Positions 39,174 through 48,000 of a DNA stretch of 64,000 bases are shown here, piece by piece; position 1 is the first letter of the stretch, and every line of letters begins with the position of its first letter. The notes beneath the pieces were generated by a model that ran no database searches, was not told where the DNA came from, and worked only from the letters and a program-made list of their open reading frames with translations. Made by a program: the position numbers and the translations under genes. Source of the DNA: Candidatus Accumulibacter proximus (GTDB lineage: Bacteria > Pseudomonadota > Gammaproteobacteria > Burkholderiales > Rhodocyclaceae); the NCBI GenBank assembly GCA_016709675.1, contig JADJMH010000001.1, positions 744,001-808,000 of the forward strand, written 5' to 3'.

Positions 39174-40310
39174 TCAGATGATCTCCAGCTCAGCGCGCAG
39201 CGCGCCCGCTGCCTTCATCGACTGCAGGATGGACAGCAAGTCCTGCGGCCCGGCGCCCAGCGCGTTGATTGCTTTCACCACGTCAGAGAGCTTGACTCCC
39301 GCTTTCAACTGGATCAGCGAGCCACCCCCCTGCTTGATATCGATCTCGCTCTGCGTGGTCGTCACTGTCTGTCCAGGAGCCAGCGTATTGGGCTGGCTCA
39401 CTTTCTGCTCGGTACTGATCACTACCGAAAGACTGCCATGGGCAACCGCACAGGATTCGATGGTCACCGTCTGATTCATGACGACCGAGCCGGTCCGCGG
39501 ATTGATGATCACTTTGGCGATGGTCTTTGCCGGACGCACTTCGAGATTCTCGATCCGTCCCAGGAAAGCCACCCGGAGATCGGCATCCTCGGGTGCAGCC
39601 ACACGGATGAGTCTTCCGTCTACCGCCTGCGCGGTGCCCGGACCAATATCACGATTGATCACCTCGACCACCCGCTGGGTCGTACCAAAATCGGTCGTTC
39701 CCATCTCGTAATGGATGAACGGCCCCTGTCCAAGGGCTGTCGGAACCTCGCGCTCGACCGTGGCACCACCGACCACACGACCTGCCGAAAGATGGTTCAC
39801 CACCACCTTGCTCCCACCGGCCGCGGCGCCAGCGCCGCCCACCAGGAGATTCCCTTGCGCCTGCGCGTAGATTTGACCATCGGCGCCTTTCAGGGGCGTC
39901 ATCACCAGCGTCCCACCACGCAGGCTCTTGGCGTTGCCCATCGACGAAACAGTCACGTCGATCTGCTGCCCGACCCTGGCGAACGGAGGCAGATTGGCAG
40001 TCACCATCACGGCGGCGACGTTCTTGAGCTGGAGCGTTTGAGTGGTTGGCAAGGTGGTGCCGAGCTGCGCCAGCATGTTGATGATGCTTTGCTGAGTGAA
40101 GGGCGTCTGCGTCGTCTGGTCACCGCTACCGTCGAGACCGACGACCAGGCCATAACCAACGAGCTGGTTATTGCGCACCCCCTGCACCGACGCAAGGTCC
40201 TTGATCCGCTCCGCCGAGGCGGACGTACCAAACAGTGCCAGGGCAAAGCCGGCCATGATCGCTGCTCGACGCAGCCAGCTGCCGGCTTGACTGTATATGA
40301 ACCGGGCCAT
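39174..40310 (-). CDS. flgI: Flagellar P-ring protein FlgI
   Basis: 378 residues. A signal peptide of about 33 residues (ALALFGTSASA) precedes the conserved ERIKDLASVQGVRNNQLVGYGLVVGLDGSGDQTTQTPFTQQSI start. The P ring surrounds the rod in the peptidoglycan layer and needs the FlgA chaperone, which is encoded at 45622. FlgH follows upstream by 11 bases. Confidence 0.96.
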   Translation of the reverse strand: MARFIYSQAGSWLRRAAIMAGFALALFGTSASAERIKDLASVQGVRNNQLVGYGLVVGLDGSGDQTTQTPFTQQSIINMLAQLGTTLPTTQTLQLKNVAAVMVTANLPPFARVGQQIDVTVSSMGNAKSLRGGTLVMTPLKGADGQIYAQAQGNLLVGGAGAAAGGSKVVVNHLSAGRVVGGATVEREVPTALGQGPFIHYEMGTTDFGTTQRVVEVINRDIGPGTAQAVDGRLIRVAAPEDADLRVAFLGRIENLEVRPAKTIAKVIINPRTGSVVMNQTVTIESCAVAHGSLSVVISTEQKVSQPNTLAPGQTVTTTQSEIDIKQGGGSLIQLKAGVKLSDVVKAINALGAGPQDLLSILQSMKAAGALRAELEII

Positions 40311-40321
40311 TGCCTGATCTC

Positions 40322-41011
40322 CTAGAATGGCAGGAAGGTCAGGAAGAAGCGCGCCAGCCAGCCGATGACCTGTGCTTCGCTGATGGCACCACTCTCCTTG
40401 TATTCGATACGCGCATCCGCAACCTGCGACGACGCGATGGTGTTGCTCGCGTTGACGAAATAGGGATTGACGATACCGGAAAGACGGATGTACTCCTGTC
40501 CATGGCCAATCGCCACCTGCTTCTCGCCGGACACCAGCAGATTGCCGTTCGGCAGCACCTCGATGACCGTCACCGTAATGGTACCGGTGAACACATTGTT
40601 GGCCGCCGCGTCACCCTTGCCACTGCCAACGTTGCTGCTGCTTGCTTTCAGCTCGGTGAGTGTCTTGCCAGGCAGATTGAGGTTCGGCCCGACCGAGGCG
40701 TTGATGCTGCCAGTTTTGGAGACGTTGGTGTTCGACTTGGTCGCCGCCGACGTGTTCTCGGTAATCGTCACGGTGATCGTATCGCCGACATAGCGGGCGC
40801 GCCGGTCTTCAAACAACGTTCGCGATGCACCGGCCTGGTAAATGCTGCCAGTCGCCGCGAGACTGGCAGCCAGCGTCTCTGGTCGATGCTGTGGTCGGGC
40901 GCTCATCGGCTGATGCACGTTGGTTGGCGGGACCGTCGTGCAACCGGCCGCCAGCAGCAGCGCAGAAACCAGCAGCAGCGATTGGTTGACGGTCCACCCC
41001 TTACTCATCAT
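40322..41011 (-). CDS. flgH: Flagellar L-ring lipoprotein FlgH
   Basis: 229 residues. The N-terminus has a lipoprotein signal with lipobox LAAGC, placing it in the outer membrane. The body has SIYQAGASRTLFEDRRARYVGDTITVTITENTSA and the LPNGNLLVSGEKQVAIGHGQEYIRLSGIVNP segment typical of the L ring. It lies 7 bases after flgG. Confidence 0.96.
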   Translation of the reverse strand: MMSKGWTVNQSLLLVSALLLAAGCTTVPPTNVHQPMSARPQHRPETLAASLAATGSIYQAGASRTLFEDRRARYVGDTITVTITENTSAATKSNTNVSKTGSINASVGPNLNLPGKTLTELKASSSNVGSGKGDAAANNVFTGTITVTVIEVLPNGNLLVSGEKQVAIGHGQEYIRLSGIVNPYFVNASNTIASSQVADARIEYKESGAISEAQVIGWLARFFLTFLPF

Positions 41012-41018
41012 CGACTCC

Positions 41019-41801
41019 CTAGAGCTGCGTCAGACGCGCCAGCATCTGATCAGAAGTCGACACCACCTTCGAGTTGAGTTCGTAAGCACGCTGCGTCTGA
41101 ATCATCATCACCAGCTCCTGCGCCACGTTGACGTTTGACGCCTCGACATAATTCTGCACAACGACTCCGGAACCATTCGTTCCAGGCGTGTTGGGCGTCG
41201 GGGTGCCGCTCGATGCGGTCTCCAGGTAGAGATTCTCGCCGACACTCTGCAAGCCACCGTTGTTGATGAAGGTGGCCACCTGTATGGTCCCGATCTGCAC
41301 TGTCGCGGCTGAATTGGGCTGGGTAATGCTGACCACGCCATCGGTGCCGACGGTAACCGTCAATGCGTTCTGTGGAATGGTAATCGCCGGCTGCAAGGGA
41401 TAGCCGTTGGCCGTGACAATCTGCCCCTGGTTATCCTTCTGGAACGATCCGTCACGCGTATAGGCGCTTGTCCCATCCGGCAGCAACACCTCGAAAAAGC
41501 CGGCGCCGTCGATCGCCATGTCGAGGCTGTTGCCGGTCTGCTGCAGCGATCCCTGGGTGAAGATACGGCCGGTGGACACCGGTGTCGTCCCGAGGCCGAT
41601 CTGCAAACCATCAGGAATCTGAGTCGTTTGTGACGACTGCGCGCCGGGCTGACGCAAGGTCTGATAGAGCAAGTCGGCGAAGATGCCACGTGCCTGCTTG
41701 AAGCCGTTGGTACTGACGTTCGCCAGATTGTTGGCAATGATGTCGATCTGTACCTGTTGGGCGTTGAGGCCGGTACTGGCTGTCCATAGCGAGCGAATCA
41801 T
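41019..41801 (-). CDS. flgG: Flagellar distal rod protein FlgG
   Basis: 260 residues, the normal length. N-terminal MIRSLWTASTGLNAQQVQIDIIANNLANVSTNGFKQARGIFADLLYQTLRQPG (the FlgG-specific straightening segment) and C-terminal EASNVNVAQELVMMIQTQRAYELNSKVVSTSDQMLARL are intact. It lies 10 bases after flgF. Confidence 0.96.
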   Translation of the reverse strand: MIRSLWTASTGLNAQQVQIDIIANNLANVSTNGFKQARGIFADLLYQTLRQPGAQSSQTTQIPDGLQIGLGTTPVSTGRIFTQGSLQQTGNSLDMAIDGAGFFEVLLPDGTSAYTRDGSFQKDNQGQIVTANGYPLQPAITIPQNALTVTVGTDGVVSITQPNSAATVQIGTIQVATFINNGGLQSVGENLYLETASSGTPTPNTPGTNGSGVVVQNYVEASNVNVAQELVMMIQTQRAYELNSKVVSTSDQMLARLTQL

Positions 41802-41811
41802 GAGTGTCCTA

Positions 41812-42561
41812 TCAGCGGTTCATCGTGAGAAGCTGGGTGGCCGCGCGCGCATTGGCATCGGCCGTCTGCAGCATCTTGATCTGCATCTCATACTGACGTG
41901 CCAGGCTGATCATCCTGACCATCGCGTCCACCGAGTTGACGTTGCTCCCCTCAAGAGCCTCCGGCGCGAGCTTCACGTTTTCGTCGGCAGCAGCCGCCAC
42001 GCCGTTGCGGGTCCGGAACAGTCCGTCATCGCCACGCACCAGCTCGCTTTCCGGCGGATTGACCAGTTTGATTCGGCCCACTATGTTGGTATTGTTGATC
42101 GCTCCCGCGCCGAAGCGCGGAATGCTCGAAACCGTCCCGTCCGGTGCAATCTCGACGTTGTTGTCAGGCGGCAGCGCGATCGGTCCACCCTCCCCAAGGA
42201 CGTTGAAGCCGGCGCTGGTCTGCAGCACACCGTTGGCGTCGGTCTTGAGGTTGCCGGCACGAGTATAGGCCTCGCCGCCGTCGCCTCCTTGAACGGCGAT
42301 CCAGCCGGCACCCCGGACAGCGACGTCGAGAGGGCGGCCGGTGGTCATCACCGGTCCCTGTTCGAAGGCATTGGCCACCGACGCATTGGCAGTAAAAGCT
42401 CGCGTCGGCTGTCCCTGTCCGAGCACCGGCACGGCGCGGAATCTGTGCTCCATCGCGCGATAACCGATGGTGGTGGTATTGGCCAGATTCTGCGCAACGC
42501 CGGCCTGCTGCAGGAAAGCCTGCTTGGCGCCGCTCATTGCGGTATAGATCAAACGATCCAT
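41812..42561 (-). CDS. flgF: Flagellar proximal rod protein FlgF
   Basis: 249 residues. MDRLIYTAMSGAKQAFLQQAGVAQNLANTTTIGYRA at the N-terminus and SNVNSVDAMVRMISLARQYEMQIKMLQTADANARAATQLL at the C-terminus are the FlgF forms of the axial helices. It lies 38 bases after flgE in the operon. Confidence 0.95.
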   Translation of the reverse strand: MDRLIYTAMSGAKQAFLQQAGVAQNLANTTTIGYRAMEHRFRAVPVLGQGQPTRAFTANASVANAFEQGPVMTTGRPLDVAVRGAGWIAVQGGDGGEAYTRAGNLKTDANGVLQTSAGFNVLGEGGPIALPPDNNVEIAPDGTVSSIPRFGAGAINNTNIVGRIKLVNPPESELVRGDDGLFRTRNGVAAAADENVKLAPEALEGSNVNSVDAMVRMISLARQYEMQIKMLQTADANARAATQLLTMNR

Positions 42562-42599
42562 CCAGCCTCCGCTCCTGTTGTTCTGCCTGACCTGGCCAT

Positions 42600-43859
42600 C
42601 TAGCCCAGGTTGATCAGGGTCTGCATGATCTGATCCTGGGTCTTGATCGTTTGTGCGTTGGCCTGGTAGTTGCGCTGTGCCGTGATCATGGCCACCAGCT
42701 CCCGGGTGAGGTCGACGTTCGAGTCCTCAACCGCGGCCGACTGGATCACGCCACGACTTCCTGACGCCGGGGCGCCGATCAGTTCCGGACCGGACACCGG
42801 GCTCGCACTCCACTGGTTGTTGCCGAGATTCAGCAGGCCGTTCGGGTCGGAAAAAGTGGCCAGCACCAGTTGGCCCATGTTGCGCGTCTGGCCATTGCTG
42901 TAACGCCCCTGCAGGATGCCGTCGCTGCCGACACCAACTCCCGTCAGATTGCCCGAGGTATAGCCACCCTGTGTCAGGCTATCGGCGGTCGAGGCACTTC
43001 CGAATTGGGTGCTACCGGTGAAATCCATCCTTCCCGGCCGCCATGGTGTGACCGCACCGTTGCTCAGGTTCCATTGCGGAAGCTGGGGTGGTGGCACCTG
43101 AGGAATCAGGGTACCCGTGTTAGTAAACCCCAGGGTTGCGAAATTGACCGCCCCGCCAACCGGATTGGCGCCATCCAGCGTCGCGTATACGAACCACTGA
43201 TTGCCGGCGGGTGGCACGGCCGGAGGTTGCAGAACGTAATAGGTGCTTAGATTGTGCGACACGCCGAGTGTGTCGAACACCGTAAGCGCCGTCGCAAAAT
43301 TGTACGACCCCGGTACGGCGGGATCAAACGCCACCAGGGGAGCCGTGTCGCGCGAGTCCAGATTGAGCACTGCGCCGAGGTCTCCGGCCAACGGATCACT
43401 GGTTGCCCGCGGCGGAATCTGGTTGGCTGACAATTGCAGCTCGACCGGACTGGACGCCGAGATCAGGCCATCCACACCCGCCGGATAGCCGGTCAGGCGA
43501 AGTTGCTGATCGTTGACGACGTAGCCCTCCTTGTCGAGGTGAAACTGCCCGTTACGCGTGTAGCTGATCGCCCCGTCGTCGCTCATGCGGAAGAAACCGC
43601 CGCCATTGATCGCCAGATCCATGGTGTTGTTGGTCGTCGTCAGATTTCCCTGGGAAAACTGCTGCTGGATCGCTGAAACGGCCACCCCAATGCCGACCTG
43701 GGATGCGCCAGCAATGCCCAGCGAAGCGGCGAAGACATCGGAGAAATTCGCGTTGGCACTCTTGAAACCGACCGTGCTTGCGTTGGCCACGTTATTGCCG
43801 ATCACATCCAGCGCCGTTGCCGCGGCATCGAGACCACTCAAGCCCTGTTGGAAACTCAT
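42600..43859 (-). CDS. flgE: Flagellar hook protein FlgE
   Basis: 419 residues. N-terminal MSFQQGLSGLDAAATALDVIGNNVANASTVGFKSANANFSDVFA and C-terminal DSNVDLTRELVAMITAQRNYQANAQTIKTQDQIMQTLINLG match FlgE. The central D2 region is of ordinary size. It is the main hook subunit, exported before the FliK/FlhB switch. Confidence 0.96.
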   Translation of the reverse strand: MSFQQGLSGLDAAATALDVIGNNVANASTVGFKSANANFSDVFAASLGIAGASQVGIGVAVSAIQQQFSQGNLTTTNNTMDLAINGGGFFRMSDDGAISYTRNGQFHLDKEGYVVNDQQLRLTGYPAGVDGLISASSPVELQLSANQIPPRATSDPLAGDLGAVLNLDSRDTAPLVAFDPAVPGSYNFATALTVFDTLGVSHNLSTYYVLQPPAVPPAGNQWFVYATLDGANPVGGAVNFATLGFTNTGTLIPQVPPPQLPQWNLSNGAVTPWRPGRMDFTGSTQFGSASTADSLTQGGYTSGNLTGVGVGSDGILQGRYSNGQTRNMGQLVLATFSDPNGLLNLGNNQWSASPVSGPELIGAPASGSRGVIQSAAVEDSNVDLTRELVAMITAQRNYQANAQTIKTQDQIMQTLINLG

Positions 43860-43868
43860 CCTTGCCCC

Positions 43869-44558
43869 CTAGTCCTGAAGAATCTGCTGAACTTTGTCAA
43901 AATCCACCCTGCCCAAGCCGCCGAGTTCAAGCTCGAAGCCGCTCTTGCCTCTCACCAAAGCAGAAACCATACCAATCTGCAGCGCTTCTGCGCTCACCTT
44001 TTCACCGCCGCGTGCGGCGTCCACGGTAAAGCCATAACTACCGGGCGGCATGACCAACCCGGCATCGCTCCGACCGTCCCAGACGAAGCTGAAGCTCCCG
44101 GCTTCGCGCGCACCGAGGTTCTGGCTTTGCACCACTGTACCGGCGGCATCGAGAATCTTCAGCGTCACACTGTCAGCTGGCCCTGCCAGGTTGACGCCCC
44201 CACCAGCCTGGCCATTGGCCAGGGACAGCCGCGAGCCAGCAACCAGAACGTTCCTGCCAATCAGGGCCGCTGCCTGCATCGCCTGGCCGTCGTTGTAGGT
44301 ATTAAGCAAGGTTTCCAGCGTCGCGTTGAGTCGCTCGATACCGGTCACGGTATTGATCTGCGAGAGCTGGGTCGTGACCGCAGCGTTGTCGAGCGGGTTG
44401 AGCGGATCCTGGTTCTGCAACTGGGTCACCAGCAGCTTGAGAAAGCGATTCTGCACCTCTTCACTGGTCGCGGCCGAATCGATTGCCTTGCTCTTTGCCT
44501 GGGCGTTGAGCGCGGCGAAGCTGTCGCTGAGAGAACTGTTTGATTGAACGGCTGCCAT
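43869..44558 (-). CDS. flgD: Flagellar hook-capping protein FlgD
   Basis: 229 residues. The N-terminal segment VQNRFLKLLVTQLQNQDPLNPLDNAAVTTQLSQINTVTGIERLN is the FlgD signature, followed by the FlgD_ig-like C-terminal domain (SFVWDGRSDAGLVMPPGSYGFTV). It scaffolds hook growth and lies 9 bases before flgE. Confidence 0.95.
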   Translation of the reverse strand: MAAVQSNSSLSDSFAALNAQAKSKAIDSAATSEEVQNRFLKLLVTQLQNQDPLNPLDNAAVTTQLSQINTVTGIERLNATLETLLNTYNDGQAMQAAALIGRNVLVAGSRLSLANGQAGGGVNLAGPADSVTLKILDAAGTVVQSQNLGAREAGSFSFVWDGRSDAGLVMPPGSYGFTVDAARGGEKVSAEALQIGMVSALVRGKSGFELELGGLGRVDFDKVQQILQD

Positions 44559-44583
44559 GGGTTACTCCTCGAGCATTCGATTC

Positions 44584-44994
44584 CTACTGGCCGAGCGTCA
44601 GTGTCTTGAGCAGCAGCTGCTTGGCTGTGTTCATGACTTCGGCGTTGGTCTGGTAGGAGCGCGCCGCCGAGATCATGTTGGTCATCTCGTCGACCACGCT
44701 GACATTGGGCATCGCGACGTAGCCTTTTTCGTCTGCGGCAGGATTGCGTGGGTCATAAACCTGGCGTCCCGGAGCGCTGTCCTCGACAACCTGCTTCACC
44801 CGCACCCCTTGGGCTGCAGCATTGCCCATCGGCGTCGCCGCAAACACCACCTGTTTGGCGCGATAGGGCTTGCCGTCGGAGCTCACGACACTGTCAGCGT
44901 TCGCCAGGTTGCTGGCCACCGCGTTGAGGCGCATCGACTGCGCGGTCATGGCACTACCGGCCACGAGAAAGGTATTGAACAGGCTCATCCTCAT
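44584..44994 (-). CDS. flgC: Flagellar proximal rod protein FlgC
   Basis: 136 residues. MRMSLFNTFLVAGSAMTAQSMRLNAVASNLANADSV at the start and VSVVDEMTNMISAARSYQTNAEVMNTAKQLLLKTLTLGQ at the end are typical. It overlaps flgB by 4 bases. Confidence 0.96.
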   Translation of the reverse strand: MRMSLFNTFLVAGSAMTAQSMRLNAVASNLANADSVVSSDGKPYRAKQVVFAATPMGNAAAQGVRVKQVVEDSAPGRQVYDPRNPAADEKGYVAMPNVSVVDEMTNMISAARSYQTNAEVMNTAKQLLLKTLTLGQ

Positions 44995-45404
44995 TGCCCC
45001 TGTAGCGCGGACATCATGGTTCTGATCCTGCTGGTCAGGAAAGTCATCCCGGCCTCGTAGTAGAACGCGTTTTCAGCAAACTGAGCCCGCTCGAAATCCA
45101 TTTCCACCGTATTGCCATCGGCACTGGGCTGCGTTGCCTGGCGATACAGCAGGTGCATCAGGCCAGAGTCCCCTGGGTTCATGCTCCCCGGAATATGGCG
45201 TGGGGAGGACGTAGCCAACACCACACCACCCTGGGCACGGCCGCTCAGCGCATTCTGCAGCGCCGCCGTGAAATCAAAGTCCCTGGCCTTGTAGCCCGGC
45301 GTATCGGCGTTGGCAATGTTTCCTGCCAGCACCTGCTGCCGATTGGCGCGCAGGGTCAGAGCCTGCTGTTGCATGTGGAGCGTGTTGTCGAGCTTGCTGA
45401 CCAC
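44991..45404 (-). CDS. flgB: Flagellar proximal rod protein FlgB
   Basis: 137 residues, first gene of the flgBCDEFGHIJ run. It has ANRQQVLAGNIANADTPGYKARDFDF and the C-terminal ENAFYYEAGMTFLTSRIRTMMSALQGQ. The start is GTG at 45404, preceded by GGGAGAGG. A consensus sigma-54 promoter lies about 40 bases upstream. Confidence 0.95.
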   Translation of the reverse strand: MVSKLDNTLHMQQQALTLRANRQQVLAGNIANADTPGYKARDFDFTAALQNALSGRAQGGVVLATSSPRHIPGSMNPGDSGLMHLLYRQATQPSADGNTVEMDFERAQFAENAFYYEAGMTFLTSRIRTMMSALQGQ

Positions 45405-45438
45405 GATGACCTCTCCCTGCGCTGTAATGACAACCGAT

Positions 45439-45457
45439 CAAGCAATAGACGTGCCAT
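45439..45457 (-). promoter_or_regulatory. Sigma-54 promoter of the flgB operon
   Basis: Minus-strand TGGCACGTCTATTGCTT is a near-perfect sigma-54 site, with GG (plus 45454-45455) and GC (plus 45442-45443) 10 bases apart. Transcription would begin near 45430, about 26 bases before the flgB start. The -24 box is embedded in the palindrome CGTGCCATGGCACG (45450-45463). Confidence 0.9.
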
Positions 45458-45621
45458 GGCACGACCTGGCCACCGGCAATCGATTCGACGTTGACAGGCC
45501 CAGACGCAAGACCGCAAGTTGCCGCCCTTCCGGCAAATCTTGCCGCCCGCCAGGCCGCATCGCTTGATCACTCACCGTCGTTCCCTCGCGCCAGCAAAGC
45601 AGATTGAGGCAGAATGTCGAC

Positions 45622-46326
45622 ATGAACGCTCATTCCACTTTCACTCGCCTCGCCAGACTGCCTCGGTGGGTCTCCGTGCTGTTTGCTGCGACGGCCAGCA
45701 CCGTCTGCGCCCAGACCTCCTTGCCCGAAGCGCTCGACCAGTATCTGCGTATCCAGACTCAAGGATTGCCGGGCAAGGTGAGTTACAGCGTCGGACAGCT
45801 TGACCAACACGCTCAGCTTGCACCATGCAGCGCCTTCGAACCGTTTCTGCCGCAGGGCAGTCGACTCTGGGGCAGAACGACGGTCGGCGTCCGCTGTCTC
45901 GGGCCGGCCAGGTGGACGGTTTACGTTCCGGTACAGGTCAGGGTGACAGGAAGCTACCTGGTCACGGCACGCCAGTTGACACCGGGGCAGATCGTCAGCC
46001 CTGGCGATGTCCTGGCGCAGAGCGGGGACCTCGGCGCCCTGCCTGCCAGCGTCCTGACCGACCCGGCACAGGCCATCGGCAAGACTGTCAGGAACGGTGT
46101 CGCTGCTGGCCAGCCACTGCGCAGCGATCTGCTGACTGCCGCGTGGGCTGTGCAGCAAGGGCAAAGCGTAAGACTGCTATCGACGGGCCCTGGCTTCACC
46201 ATCAGCAACGAAGGAAAGGCGCTGAACAATGCCATTGATGGGCAGATTGCTCAGGTGCGGACAGCTTCCGGTCAGGTCGTCAGCGGGGTAGCGCGTAGCG
46301 GTGGGGTGGTCGAAGTGACTTACTGA
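45622..46326 (+). CDS. flgA: Flagellar P-ring assembly chaperone FlgA
   Basis: 234 residues. A signal peptide (WVSVLFAATASTVCA, cleavage about 30) precedes the FlgA domain, with a SAF part (LVTARQLTPGQIVSPGDVL) and the C-terminal QGQSVRLLSTGPGFTISNEGKALNNAIDGQIAQVRTASGQVVSGVA. It works in the periplasm on FlgI. The ATG at 45622 is used rather than an in-frame TTG six codons earlier. It diverges from flgB. Confidence 0.94.
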   Translation: MNAHSTFTRLARLPRWVSVLFAATASTVCAQTSLPEALDQYLRIQTQGLPGKVSYSVGQLDQHAQLAPCSAFEPFLPQGSRLWGRTTVGVRCLGPARWTVYVPVQVRVTGSYLVTARQLTPGQIVSPGDVLAQSGDLGALPASVLTDPAQAIGKTVRNGVAAGQPLRSDLLTAAWAVQQGQSVRLLSTGPGFTISNEGKALNNAIDGQIAQVRTASGQVVSGVARSGGVVEVTY

Positions 46327-46361
46327 CCTGACGCTGTTCATGAATCCAGGGCAAAAAATGT

Positions 46362-46388
46362 TAAAGTTGCAGCGTTGTTCGCCGATAG
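46362..46388 (+). promoter_or_regulatory. Sigma-28 promoter of flgM-flgN
   Basis: TAAAGTTG-N11-GCCGATAG (46362-46369 and 46381-46388) is almost the exact FliA consensus with the exact spacer. It reads into flgM at 46423 and would give autoregulation, since FlgM inhibits FliA. Confidence 0.92.
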
Positions 46389-46422
46389 ATGGATTGAGTA
46401 CAACCGTTCAAAGGGCACGACC

Positions 46423-46704
46423 GTGAAGATCGACAGCACCACGACCACCGCCAGTACTTTCGGTGAGACACGCACTCGCACCACTGTCACGCAACCGGCA
46501 GCCGGTCCGGCGGCGGAGGTTCATCTGAGTGACTTGGCCGCACAACTGCAGCTTTCGGGAGATGCGCCGGCCTTTGATGCCAGCAGGGTTGCTGAAATCA
46601 GTCAGGCAATTGCCGAAGGCCGTTTCACGATCAATGCGGAGGCCATTGCTGAGCGCCTGATAGCCTCAGCCAGCGAACTCGTGGGTTCGCAAGAGCGCCC
46701 TTGA
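46423..46704 (+). CDS. flgM: Anti-sigma-28 factor FlgM
   Basis: 93 residues. MKIDSTTTTASTFGETRTRTT is followed by a disordered linker and the conserved C-terminal sigma-binding part (VHLSDLAAQL, FDASRVAEISQAIAEGRFTINAEAIAERLIASASEL). FlgM holds FliA inactive until it is exported through the finished hook. The GTG at 46423 is chosen because AAAGGG lies just upstream and the TTG-started longer frame would run through the sigma-28 promoter. Confidence 0.93.
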   Translation: MKIDSTTTTASTFGETRTRTTVTQPAAGPAAEVHLSDLAAQLQLSGDAPAFDASRVAEISQAIAEGRFTINAEAIAERLIASASELVGSQERP

Positions 46705-46712
46705 TTGGCGAA

Positions 46713-47195
46713 ATGTCGATGACGGAGGCGAGTGCCGAATTCTCGCACGCGGTCGAGGCCGAAGTCGCCGCGGTGCGACGCTTTGTCAGCCTGCTTGAGC
46801 GCGAGCAGAACATACTCAGCCATGGAGATGCCGATCAGTTGCTGGACCTGCTGCCGGAGAAGAACGGGCTTGCCGCGCAGCTGACCACTCTTGCCAACCA
46901 GCGCAACCAGGTGCTCGCCACAGAGGGGCTGACAGCCGATCCCGCGGGTGTTGCTGCTTGGTTTGCGGCCCACCCCACCGAGATCAGCGCTCACGCTGCC
47001 TGGTCGTTGTTACTGCCCCTCGCCAGACAGGCGCACGAACTGAATCGCGTCAATGGCCAGCTGATCCAGCTGCGCATGCAACACAACGCACGGGCACTCG
47101 AAGCCCTCTTGGGTAGCACCGACGCTCTCGGTCTGTATGGTCCGAACGGGCAGAACACCACTGCCAGCAGCCGCCGCATCAGCGACAACGCCTAG
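46713..47195 (+). CDS. flgN: Flagellar export chaperone FlgN
   Basis: 160 residues, helical. It has the FlgN pattern of an N-terminal helix (FVSLLEREQNILSHGDADQLLDLLPEKNGLAAQLTTLANQRNQVL) and a C-terminal helix (HELNRVNGQLIQLRMQHNARALEALLG), ending with a GLYGPNGQ tail common in FlgN. It escorts FlgK and FlgL to the export gate. It starts 8 bases after flgM, in the same sigma-28 transcript. Confidence 0.92.
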   Translation: MSMTEASAEFSHAVEAEVAAVRRFVSLLEREQNILSHGDADQLLDLLPEKNGLAAQLTTLANQRNQVLATEGLTADPAGVAAWFAAHPTEISAHAAWSLLLPLARQAHELNRVNGQLIQLRMQHNARALEALLGSTDALGLYGPNGQNTTASSRRISDNA

Positions 47196-47205
47196 CACGT
47201 CGGGG

Positions 47206-47997
47206 TCAGCGGCGCCTCTCTGTAGGAACCGCTCCCTGCCCCTGGAGGTCAAGCTCTGTTCCCTTTTCGGGCACATCCGAGTCGATCAGAATCGTCACCC
47301 GCCGATTGCGTGCCCGCCCATCAGCCAGAACATTGGGCTCCACCGGGCGGGTCTCGGCATAACCAATCGCTGTCAGGCGCTCGGCGGCAACACCCGCATC
47401 GGCGAACAGGCGCAGAACCGTCGTCGCACGCACTGCAGAAAGCTCCCAGTTCGAAGGGAACTGAGCGTTCTTGATCGGAACGTTGTCCGTATGCCCTTCG
47501 ATGGTAATCGGGAAATCAGAGGCGACCAGCACCTCGGCCACCGACTGCATCGCTTTTCCGAGTGCCGGCTGGAGCAAAGCCTGCCCTGGTGAAAAGAGGA
47601 TGCTGTCGTTGATTTCTATGCTGACGCCACGGCTGGTTTCGAGGACGCGGACCTTCCCCTGTTCGATGAGCGGCGCCATCACTTCAAGAATATCCTTCGC
47701 CACGTGACGCATTTTCTCGCGCTGTTTCTGCTTGACCGCCTCCTTGCTCGCCAGACTGTTCGGCGCCGGCGGCGGCGGGGTCGGCACAACCATTGGCGTC
47801 TGGCCGGCACTATTGACGGGGACGTTGCGAAAGGCGCTAACCATCGAATTGCTCAGAATGCGGTACTTTCCCTCATTTACTGACGACAGGGCGTACATCA
47901 CCACGAAGAAGGCAAACAGCAGGGTAATGAAGTCAGCGTACGACACCAGCCACCGTTCGTGATTGTCCCGCTCGTCTGCTCTGTTTCGACGTGCCAT
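47206..47997 (-). CDS. motD: Flagellar stator protein MotD (MotB family)
   Basis: 263 residues. The N-terminal membrane segment holds the proton-binding Asp 22 in WLVSYADFITLLFAFFVVMYALSSVNEGKY, the form typical of MotD of MotCD stators. A plug/linker with Pro-rich PTPPPPAP follows, then a C-terminal OmpA-like peptidoglycan-binding domain with ITIEGHTDNVPI and NWELSAVRATTVLRLF. It starts 3 bases after motC. Confidence 0.93.
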   Translation of the reverse strand: MARRNRADERDNHERWLVSYADFITLLFAFFVVMYALSSVNEGKYRILSNSMVSAFRNVPVNSAGQTPMVVPTPPPPAPNSLASKEAVKQKQREKMRHVAKDILEVMAPLIEQGKVRVLETSRGVSIEINDSILFSPGQALLQPALGKAMQSVAEVLVASDFPITIEGHTDNVPIKNAQFPSNWELSAVRATTVLRLFADAGVAAERLTAIGYAETRPVEPNVLADGRARNRRVTILIDSDVPEKGTELDLQGQGAVPTERRR

Positions 47998-48000
47998 TGT

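Noticed and set aside
45450..45470. Second sigma-54 promoter pointing to flgA
   Set aside because: TGGCACG is present, but the GC of the -12 box is at 9-base spacing and the box is weak.
46375..46422. Longer FlgM from a TTG start
   Set aside because: The extension would be coded inside the sigma-28 promoter and lacks FlgM similarity; GTG at 46423 has a ribosome binding site.
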